Shown here piece by piece: positions 14,681 through 20,444 of a stretch of DNA of 20,444 bases (positions are counted from its first letter, which is position 1; the number at the start of each line of letters is the position of its first letter). The position numbers and the translations under genes are program-made. The notes beneath the pieces are model-generated. The model searched no databases and was not told where the DNA came from. It saw nothing but the letters and a program-made list of their open reading frames with translations. Source of the DNA: a virus; the IMG/VR virus record IMGVR_UViG_3300025127_000372, positions 1-20,444 of that record; one strand, 5' to 3'.

Positions 14681-16881
14681 TATATAACTTCTCCTAGTCT
14701 TTGTGATGTTTGAAACATTTCTCTAGCGCCTTTTAATCCTTGCGATTCTTCAGATACGTCACCTCCGGATTCGAGGTTCTTCATCATGTTATACATAACT
14801 TCCGCCCCTTTGTCCACATCTCCATCGCCTGCATTTCTAACAGCATCAGCCGTAAATACAAACTCATTTTTTGATAATCTTGCAGGGACATCATCTGCCT
14901 TTTCCATACGTCCTATTGGCACAAAGCCACCTTCAGCTCTTAAATCCATTTCTTTACCACCCATGTCTAATAGTGGCATGGTTTTTTTAGCCACTGGTTC
15001 TTTTTCTATGTCTCCACCTTCAGCTGCAAATCTTCTAGGTGTATAAGAAAAAGGATCAGCTCTAATAGCCGCTATATCTATGCCTTCTCCTCTGTAAGTA
15101 TCCTCATCTTCATCTTCATCCTCTGGTTTTGGTGTCATTAAACCTGCTAACGCTGATGCTGCAAATATACCTGACATTGGTCCAAGTTTAGATAATGGTC
15201 CTACTCTTTCAAATAAATTTGGCCCCACTTGAGTTTTCATAAGACCTAAACTTCGTAAAGCAGAAGCTGGGCCGTAAGTGCCAAATAGACCTTTTGCTGC
15301 ACCACCAAAACTAGCTCTACCAAGTAAACCACCAAAACTAGTTCCGGGTATACCAAAACCAACAGCGCCTAATATTGCAGCTTTACCTACTGGTGACTTT
15401 GCAATTTTTTTAACTGTTCTTGTAACTTTCTTAACAAGTTTACCTAAACCATACATCTGTCTTGCAGATTCAAAATCATATTCACCGCCAACAACATTAC
15501 CACCTTTCGCGTAACTTGCTGCTGGTATTCCTATTGAAGGTCCCAATCCACTTTCTAGACGACTCATAGGATTTAAAGGTCTACCCATAAAAGTTCCCAA
15601 TTGATTAGTTGACATTGGTTCAACCTGAGCTAATGGTTGTTGCATGCCACCGTCACCTGAACCTAAACTAGATTCAGCTGACTCTAATCTTTGATTAATA
15701 TCTTGTAACATTTGTTCTGCAGAAGATACATTACCACTTAACTGATTTAGTCTAGGCATGATACCACCTTCTTGTGCACCTATTCTACCACCTTCATTAA
15801 ATAATCTGTATGCTTGTCTATTTTCAAATGGATTACCACCAACACTTGCGTAATAGTCTTCTTCTTCGACGGGTGCTGATGCTTGTGTTATAGGTATAAA
15901 AGGCTGTGCTCCTCCATCTCCTTCTTGTCTAAATTCATCTGGATATGAAGCTTTGTATTGATTAGGTGCAAATTCTTTCATTAATTCTTTTGTTGATGTT
16001 TTTGAAGGATCAATACTTTGTAACAAACCTATTTCTTTAGATAAAGACTGTAATTTTTCTTTCGTAACAGGTCCACCCATTTTTGGGCCTACTATGTTCG
16101 CTAAAGTTCCAAATGTACTAAACCCTTTTACTGGAGTAAAAAAATCTATTTGTCTTTTATCAGCTAAAACATCATCTATTGTTTTATCGCTATATAAATC
16201 AGTCATTCCTGTAATACTTGGAGCTTGATCAATTAAATCGTCAAATGTTTCAAGTGGATCATCATACGCTGGATTAATATTAAGTAACTCTAAACCAGCC
16301 GCTATTTTATTTTTTCTTTGGTTTATATATCTATCAATCGCTTTTTGTTTAGTTCCTATATTATAAAGATTCATTTTTTCTACAAAAGTTAAATCCTTTT
16401 GTTTGGCGTATCTGTCTCTAACACCTTTTGCTATTTGATTTGCTTCTTGTAAAGTTTTTAAATCATCTGTGCCTTTTATTCCAGCACCTGCGGATATAGC
16501 TCCTGCACGAAAACCTCTTGCCTGAGCGTCTGTCATACCTGCAACTCTTTCTCCTCTTTCTGCAGCACTTACATCCGCTCCAGAAAAACCTCCAACAGGA
16601 CCGTCTTTATCACCTGCACTATCTAACGACATAATGCCTTCTGGACCTTCGTTAGGTCCATCTTTCAAAGATCCATGTATATCTTCTTTTAATAGTAATT
16701 TTTTTTCAGCGTCTGTAATATAAGCTAACTCTGTTGCCGGTTTGTTAGGACCAGACTTCCATTTTATAGGTACATTAGAAACAGTTTCCTGTTCACCAAG
16801 ATAGTTTTTTACACCACCTTGCATAGCAACGTTACCGTCTTTTAACATCTGTCTAACTTGTTGTGCTCTTGTTATGGCCAT
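14680..16881 (-). CDS. Large virion protein with repeated xEGGx motifs (T7 gp15 size)
   Basis: A 733-aa multi-part protein. Residues 1-350 are mostly helical and charged. A low-complexity, glycine-rich, basic-then-hydrophobic part spans 478-585 (KLVKKVTRTVKKIAKSPVGK, then GAVGFGIPGTSFGGLLG), a candidate membrane-penetrating or DNA-contacting region, followed by an acidic patch PEDEDEDED (586-594). The C-terminus carries EKADDVPARLSKNEFVFTAD then AVRNAGDGDVDKGA (660-693), a module I recall from many phage virion proteins. Short GG motifs recur: NEGGRI 362, QEGGIM 370, AKGGNV 458, AEGGDI 620, AEGGFV 649, ESGGDV 704. No catalytic site seen. It starts 9 bases after the 59-aa gene and ends in TAATG. 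Length and position suggest an ejection-complex role like T7 gp15 (747 aa). Confidence 0.75.
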   Translation of the reverse strand: MAITRAQQVRQMLKDGNVAMQGGVKNYLGEQETVSNVPIKWKSGPNKPATELAYITDAEKKLLLKEDIHGSLKDGPNEGPEGIMSLDSAGDKDGPVGGFSGADVSAAERGERVAGMTDAQARGFRAGAISAGAGIKGTDDLKTLQEANQIAKGVRDRYAKQKDLTFVEKMNLYNIGTKQKAIDRYINQRKNKIAAGLELLNINPAYDDPLETFDDLIDQAPSITGMTDLYSDKTIDDVLADKRQIDFFTPVKGFSTFGTLANIVGPKMGGPVTKEKLQSLSKEIGLLQSIDPSKTSTKELMKEFAPNQYKASYPDEFRQEGDGGAQPFIPITQASAPVEEEDYYASVGGNPFENRQAYRLFNEGGRIGAQEGGIMPRLNQLSGNVSSAEQMLQDINQRLESAESSLGSGDGGMQQPLAQVEPMSTNQLGTFMGRPLNPMSRLESGLGPSIGIPAASYAKGGNVVGGEYDFESARQMYGLGKLVKKVTRTVKKIAKSPVGKAAILGAVGFGIPGTSFGGLLGRASFGGAAKGLFGTYGPASALRSLGLMKTQVGPNLFERVGPLSKLGPMSGIFAASALAGLMTPKPEDEDEDEDTYRGEGIDIAAIRADPFSYTPRRFAAEGGDIEKEPVAKKTMPLLDMGGKEMDLRAEGGFVPIGRMEKADDVPARLSKNEFVFTADAVRNAGDGDVDKGAEVMYNMMKNLESGGDVSEESQGLKGAREMFQTSQRLGEVI

Positions 16882-16890
16882 TTGTCTATC

Positions 16891-17070
16891 TTATTTTGTT
16901 TTAGAAAAAATATCAAGTTTTGGCATTAAAACTGTAACATCTTTTCTTATATCAGTTTCTGGAATATTCTTAGATTTCCACTCTTCATCACTCATATATT
17001 GCTCTCCAGTTTTAATATTTGTTATTTTCTCTATTATTTTATCTGGATATATTGTTGGTATATCTTTCAT
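16891..17070 (-). CDS. Small hypothetical protein in the virion block
   Basis: A 59-aa protein, read from the apparent gap before the 733-aa gene. It begins MKDIPTIYPDKIIEKITNIK, has YMSDEEWKSKNIPETDIRKD in the middle and ends VLMPKLDIFSKTK. It is hydrophilic, without a membrane segment or known motif. It is supported as a gene by a very strong ribosome site (AGGGAGG, 7 bases upstream), by the TAATG overlap with the preceding 112-aa gene, and by filling the space exactly: its TAA lies 9 bases before the next ATG. Position among tail and internal virion genes suggests a minor virion or assembly factor. Function unknown. A plus-strand frame here (16874-17077) is its shadow. Confidence 0.8.
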   Translation of the reverse strand: MKDIPTIYPDKIIEKITNIKTGEQYMSDEEWKSKNIPETDIRKDVTVLMPKLDIFSKTK

Positions 17071-17408
17071 TACGTAACCTCCCTTGGTTGAATTTCTAAT
17101 ATAGAAGCTATTACAAATAACTCATTTGCTTGAGCTGCCTGTACTTTTAATGACTCACCCTCTTCTATTATTAATGGATTTGTTAATAGTTCTAATGTTT
17201 CTTTAGATCCTACAGCTTTATCTTTGTATATGTTAAATATGGCTCCGCTAGCGTTTACTAAAGTTACAGTTAATGTAGTACCCGACCCAGCATCTTCCGT
17301 TGCTAATAATGATTTAACAATAGATGTTTTAGCTGTTGGCACAGTATACAAAGTTGTTAGGTCTGTTGTAGTTAAATCTACTTTTTTATTTATAAAACTA
17401 TTTGCCAT
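17070..17408 (-). CDS. Small beta-rich virion protein
   Basis: A 112-aa protein. The pattern KKVDLTTTDLTTLYTVPTAK, then TSIVKSLLATED, GTTLTVTLVNASGAIFNIYK and LIIEEGESLKVQAA, is one I recall from short phage virion proteins whose strands alternate as in a jelly roll; such proteins are often minor tail, fibre-adaptor or decoration components. It has no signal peptide and no membrane helix. The start overlaps the 54-aa gene stop as TAATG but has no Shine-Dalgarno (the upstream bases are CTTCTTTTTAAAT), so it probably depends on ribosomes finishing the gene before. The stop overlaps the next ATG the same way. Confidence 0.78.
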   Translation of the reverse strand: MANSFINKKVDLTTTDLTTLYTVPTAKTSIVKSLLATEDAGSGTTLTVTLVNASGAIFNIYKDKAVGSKETLELLTNPLIIEEGESLKVQAAQANELFVIASILEIQPREVT

Positions 17409-17572
17409 TAATTTAAAAAGAAGTTTTGAGCTTCTACCTCCTCTTTTAGTTCTTGTTGATATGTTGTATTTAATTTTACAATAACACCATCTAAGTCTCT
17501 AGTCTGTGCTTCGGCTACAGTATAGTCATATTCTACACTAGGTCTTGTTAATACTTGCACTATTTTTGCCAT
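17408..17572 (-). CDS. Very small hypothetical protein in the virion block
   Basis: A 54-aa protein read from the space between the 735-aa and 112-aa genes. Sequence starts MAKIVQVLTRPSVEYDYTVA, continues EAQTRDLDGVIVKLNTTYQQ and ends in an acidic, coiled-coil-like stretch ELKEEVEAQNFFLN. Ribosome site GGAAG about 7 bases before the ATG; the ATG overlaps the stop of the 735-aa gene as TAATG and its stop overlaps the next ATG as TAATG. These exact fits at both ends are the evidence that it is real. I do not recognise a family. Tail or head-tail accessory role is possible from position only. Confidence 0.78.
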   Translation of the reverse strand: MAKIVQVLTRPSVEYDYTVAEAQTRDLDGVIVKLNTTYQQELKEEVEAQNFFLN

Positions 17573-19779
17573 TATCTTCTTCCATCCGGTTGTATGTCTA
17601 ACCTAAAAGTTCCAAGTTTCCAACTTTGACTTACAGCTGTGTTTTCTATTTTAAGAGCTATCGCTCTGGCTCTTGCCCTAGTATCAACTTTTAGTGTGCT
17701 TGATGTTATATCAAATGGTCCTAAAGATGAACTTGCTTGTGAGTCATTTGGAAAATTTCTTAATTGTAATGTAACTCTTGTAGTCCCTGTTTGTGTTATA
17801 AAATCAGGAATAAATCTTCTTATCTTCATTAAAAATTCACCATCTCCTCTTATATCAGCCACGCCTGTTGACTGACCTGTGATTCCTCTTCTTTGACTTA
17901 TGTCAAAATCTCCTGATGATATATTAGATAGTATAGCAGTTATCGTTCCATTTCTATTTTGGTCTGTTCCAACTTCGTGTTCATAGTAAGCTGTTCTACC
18001 CTCAGTATTTCCAATAACATCAAAAGATGCATCATTACCAGCATCATAATCTAATGCATGTGGTTGACCAAATACTGCAGAATCTTTCCACATAGTTCTA
18101 TCTAAAGTGCCAACTGTCCATACTGGTCTTTGTGGAGATGAATCAAAATAATTATATGTAACACATTTATTAACTACATCTGATGTAGACGACGGGTAAA
18201 ACCAAATTACTTCACCAAATAAGTTATTTAGTCCTGCGGACACCATTTGGTTACCAGATAATAAATTTATATCATCATAAACAAAATCTTCAACTAAACA
18301 TGGTAAAGATTCTAGTCTACCAGCAAATCTAAAAAAACCATTTTCTGACATCCAATAAGCTGCACCATCAACTTCCACACATGCGTTCTGTCCAACTAAT
18401 CCACAGTTAGTTCCTACCTGTGAGAAAGCAAACGTAAACGGCGAGCCAACAAAACGTTGTGTAAATAATGCAGTATCTGTCCAAACATAAATAGCATCTC
18501 TACCTCTAATGGCTCCCATGATCCGTGATCCATCGGCCAGTCTTTGTGTACCAGCTGTATTAGTTGCTGTTGGTGTGTATGTATTAATATCTTCTTGGTC
18601 CGAGAATCTAATAAACATATCGTCTTGTGTCGTAACATCTCCAATAGTAGTTTCTGTTCCAAAAAATACTAAGTGACGATCTGGAGTAGACACAACCATG
18701 TGTCTTGATGCTGTTGGTGCACCTGTAATAATTGCAGCTCTTGTCGTAGTTGCATTACCTAAACTAGAGTCCCAAGAAAAAACAGCACTATCATGTATTA
18801 AACAAATAGCTTTATCACCAAAGTTATCTATAGACCACATACCAGGGTCTAATGCTAAACCTTCCGCTGTTTGTTGGTTCCAAGCTCCAAAGTCACTTGT
18901 GTTTGTTACAGTTGCTCCAGTTGAGTGTGAGGCCCTTGTCGTCCCTCTTACTGCTCTTGTAATACCTGTTAAATCATTACCTGAAACTCCTGTATATGAT
19001 ATTTCTTCAGTTCCTACTTTTATAAAATTTGTTCCGGTGTCTGGAAAACCAACTGTGCTTGTTAACGTTATTGAAGTCCCTGAGCTTCCAGTTCCAAATG
19101 CATCATTACCTAAAGCTCCATTTAATGTTGTGGTAATCGCATTTGATGCTTGTCCACCCCATGATCCAAGACCCCAGCCATATCCTTTTTCTTGAACCGG
19201 TGTGCCAACAGGATAATAGTGTTGCACTCTAATACCTCCAGACGTCGTAGCACCAGACCCAGACTCATTAGAAGGCATGGTTATTGTTAATGTTGCTGAT
19301 GTTGGAGTAGAAGCTACCATAAATTTTTTATCATCAAAATCAGAGGATCCAAAATTAGATCCAGTTATCGTAGAAAAATTATCTAATAAAATAATATCTC
19401 CTGTAGATATACCGTGTGAAGTGCTAAAAGTTATTGTAACTTCTGGTTGTCCATTGGTTGTGCTAAATGCACTTGTAAGAGTTGTTGTAGTTTTGATAGG
19501 GTGTATGTCATAAAATACACCACCTGAAAACGCATATAAAATACGATTAGTCCCTATTATAGCGTATCTTCTTGATTGACTGTTTATAAAATGATGAAGT
19601 CCTCTACCAGCACCAGTTAGCTCATTTTCATTCACGTTTCCTAGCTGATTCCAACCGCCTATTTTTTCAGGTATACCGTATCTAAATCTAACATTATCAC
19701 AGTCTATCCACTGCCCTTCGGCCCCTGTGGCTGTAATTTGTTTATTTATACCTGGTTGAAATCCTATTTTTTGCAACAT
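17572..19779 (-). CDS. Tail nozzle / stabilisation-like structural protein
   Basis: A 735-aa virion protein. The N-terminus GFQPGINKQITATGAEGQWI followed by DCDNVRFRYGIPEKIGGW is a pattern I associate with the tail-tube/nozzle or DNA-stabilisation proteins of podoviruses (T7 gp12, 794 aa; P22 gp10). The body is beta-rich with repeated WxxG-like turns, as expected for a propeller. Two inserted small beta domains are visible: 100-185 (TSHGISTGDIILLDNF, like the FCCH fold often inserted in phage proteins) and 233-297 (ITLTSTVGFPDTGTNFIKVG, then EEISYTGVSGNDLTGITRAV), which might bind sugars or other virion proteins. First gene of the late block, 36 bases or so after a candidate promoter, with AAGGA upstream of the ATG. 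Its stop overlaps the 54-aa gene as TAATG. Confidence 0.8.
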   Translation of the reverse strand: MLQKIGFQPGINKQITATGAEGQWIDCDNVRFRYGIPEKIGGWNQLGNVNENELTGAGRGLHHFINSQSRRYAIIGTNRILYAFSGGVFYDIHPIKTTTTLTSAFSTTNGQPEVTITFSTSHGISTGDIILLDNFSTITGSNFGSSDFDDKKFMVASTPTSATLTITMPSNESGSGATTSGGIRVQHYYPVGTPVQEKGYGWGLGSWGGQASNAITTTLNGALGNDAFGTGSSGTSITLTSTVGFPDTGTNFIKVGTEEISYTGVSGNDLTGITRAVRGTTRASHSTGATVTNTSDFGAWNQQTAEGLALDPGMWSIDNFGDKAICLIHDSAVFSWDSSLGNATTTRAAIITGAPTASRHMVVSTPDRHLVFFGTETTIGDVTTQDDMFIRFSDQEDINTYTPTATNTAGTQRLADGSRIMGAIRGRDAIYVWTDTALFTQRFVGSPFTFAFSQVGTNCGLVGQNACVEVDGAAYWMSENGFFRFAGRLESLPCLVEDFVYDDINLLSGNQMVSAGLNNLFGEVIWFYPSSTSDVVNKCVTYNYFDSSPQRPVWTVGTLDRTMWKDSAVFGQPHALDYDAGNDASFDVIGNTEGRTAYYEHEVGTDQNRNGTITAILSNISSGDFDISQRRGITGQSTGVADIRGDGEFLMKIRRFIPDFITQTGTTRVTLQLRNFPNDSQASSSLGPFDITSSTLKVDTRARARAIALKIENTAVSQSWKLGTFRLDIQPDGRR

Positions 19780-19821
19780 GCATCATTCCTTAACATACTT
19801 TTTATGGTTTAGGTAGACGGC

Positions 19822-19850
19822 AGTTTACTTGACTTTTAAACGTTTATCAA
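19822..19850 (-). promoter_or_regulatory. Sigma70-like promoter for the late virion/lysis operon
   Basis: On the minus strand: -35 TTGATA (19850-19845), 17-base spacer, -10 TAAACT (19827-19822). Transcription would start near 19815, giving a leader of about 36 bases with AAGGA before the ATG at 19779. It overlaps the opposite promoter; the palindrome TAAACGTTTA (19837-19846) lies between the two -35 boxes and could be an operator. Moderate matches (TTGATA 5 of 6, TAAACT 4 of 6). Confidence 0.45.
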
Positions 19851-19858
19851 TATATAAT
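19829..19858 (+). promoter_or_regulatory. Sigma70-like promoter for the 70-aa gene
   Basis: -35 TTGACT (19829-19834), 18-base spacer, -10 TATAAT (19853-19858), a perfect -10. Transcription should begin near 19865, that is 1-2 bases before the ATG at 19867, predicting a leaderless mRNA. Confidence 0.62.
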
Positions 19859-19866
19859 GATCAAAG

Positions 19867-20079
19867 ATGAAAGACGTAAAAGACGATATTATTAAAGATT
19901 TAGAGTTAAAATTAGACATGGCTGAACAAGTAAAAGAGTCAGAAGTTCAGTTTAACACTGATCTTAAAGATCGAATAGAGAAGCTAGAATTACATATTGA
20001 AACCTTGTTAAAGGTTAATGAATTCTTTAGACAAAAAGTATTAAAGTATAAAGCTATTGTTTCTAAGCTAACGAAATAA
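19867..20079 (+). CDS. Small coiled-coil protein
   Basis: A 70-aa, almost wholly helical and charged protein (MKDVKDDIIKDLELKLDMAE to KYKAIVSKLTK). Hydrophobic residues recur at heptad spacing through DLKDRIEKLELHIETLLKVN, so a dimeric coiled coil is likely. No membrane segment, no DNA-binding motif I can name. It has its own strong promoter whose expected start site touches the ATG. No Shine-Dalgarno is present, consistent with leaderless translation; the alternative ATG at 19915 (residue 17) has no better site. It overlaps the oxygenase gene tail to tail by 17 bases. Being alone on this strand with a strong promoter suggests early expression, perhaps a regulator or host-interaction factor; that is inference. 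Confidence 0.72.
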   Translation: MKDVKDDIIKDLELKLDMAEQVKESEVQFNTDLKDRIEKLELHIETLLKVNEFFRQKVLKYKAIVSKLTK

Positions 20080-20444
20080 AATTATAATATCCTGTAATTA
20101 AGTATCTATTTTTATTTTGAGGACAAGGTTGACCTCTGTGAGTATGAGTAAAATAAGGTGGGAATAAAACAGCTTTGCCAGCCTCCGATTGTATTGTTTC
20201 CCCACTATAAAATTCTGTGCCACAGTTATGATCACTTAAATAAAGTTGAAATACCATAACTCTTGTAGCATAATCACCACAATGCTCTGAATGCCATTTA
20301 TTAAAGTAGTCCCCAGATTTAAATTTTTTAAACCGTAAAGAAGTCATTGCCCATTTATCTTTTGTTAGATTTAATTCTGGATAATAAGAACAATATTTTT
20401 GCACCATACCCAAAGCCTCAGTAACAATTAATCTTTGAATTTTT
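20063..20444 (-). CDS. 2-oxoglutarate/Fe(II)-dependent oxygenase (N-terminus outside window)
   Basis: C-terminal 126 residues of a 2OG-Fe(II) dioxygenase, probably of the prolyl-hydroxylase-like type. Visible iron ligands: H and E in KWHSEHC (H-x-E in place of H-x-D) and a distal His in PPYFTHTHRG; the 2OG-binding Arg follows in KNRYLITGYY. FQLYLSDHNCGTEFY is the usual strand around the active site. The frame is open to the right edge with no stop, and the usual family length is near 200 aa, so the start is beyond 20444; a TTG at 20413 or ATG at 20407 would be unlikely starts inside it. Such enzymes are common in marine phages; the substrate (virion protein, DNA or a host metabolite) cannot be told. 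It ends inside the 3' end of the 70-aa gene. Confidence 0.88.
   Translation of the reverse strand, partial: KIQRLIVTEALGMVQKYCSYYPELNLTKDKWAMTSLRFKKFKSGDYFNKWHSEHCGDYATRVMVFQLYLSDHNCGTEFYSGETIQSEAGKAVLFPPYFTHTHRGQPCPQNKNRYLITGYYNFISLA

Noticed and set aside
16642-16660. 7-bp inverted repeat TGGACCT/AGGTCCA with 5-base loop
   Set aside because: Inside the 733-aa coding sequence, no T-run, and a 7-bp stem is expected about once by chance in 20 kb.
1-20444. tRNA genes, CRISPR arrays, insertion sequences, integrase or attachment sites
   Set aside because: I looked for cloverleaf-like segments, spaced direct repeats, transposase or integrase motifs and terminal repeats and saw none; a tRNAscan or repeat search was not possible here.

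Overview
The window is a dense, AT-rich (roughly two-thirds A+T by eye) piece of a tailed-phage genome. The mixture of genes points to a short-tailed (podovirus-like) phage of the kind common in marine metagenomes, probably infecting an AT-rich marine bacterium. That placement rests on protein recognition from memory and on gene order; no database search was run. Almost every base is coding. No non-coding stretch exceeds 90 bases, and no tRNA, CRISPR array, insertion sequence or integrase was seen.

Layout, left to right. (1) 1-6782, minus strand, is the replication module. Read in its own direction it holds a small conserved protein (6782-6405), a coiled-coil protein (6415-5864), a possible ssDNA-binding protein (5861-5109), a GC-rich hairpin, an archaeo-eukaryotic-type primase (5054-3408), a UvrD-like SF1 helicase (3421-1772), a DUF3310 protein (1808-1569) and a family A DNA polymerase that runs off the left edge (1572-1). 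(2) 6808-8238, plus strand, is a lone SNF2-type helicase. (3) 19779-8235, minus strand, is the virion and lysis module. Read in its own direction it holds a 735-aa tail nozzle-like protein, three very small or small proteins (54, 112 and 59 aa), a 733-aa and a 345-aa protein, a 267-aa protein, a 1313-aa internal-virion-like protein, a 58-aa holin/XhlA-like membrane protein and an M15 peptidase endolysin. (4) 19867-20444 holds a small plus-strand coiled-coil protein and the C-terminal part of a 2-oxoglutarate/Fe(II) oxygenase that leaves the window on the right.

The phage appears to bring its own replisome: AEP primase, SF1 helicase, PolA, a possible SSB, plus an SNF2 translocase. The late block resembles the T7 order of nozzle, internal/ejection proteins and lysis, with similar lengths for the two largest proteins. 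Portal, capsid and terminase are not in the window.

Regulatory structure stands out. At both places where genes diverge (6764-6800 and 19822-19858) there are sigma70-like promoters on both strands, interlocked in under 40 bp. The two plus-strand genes start so close to their -10 boxes that their transcripts should have almost no leader. In the late block 7 of 9 gene junctions are the stop-start overlap TAATG; in the replication block none is. Three genes of 54-59 codons (17408-17572, 16891-17070, 8714-8890) fill what would otherwise look like gaps.
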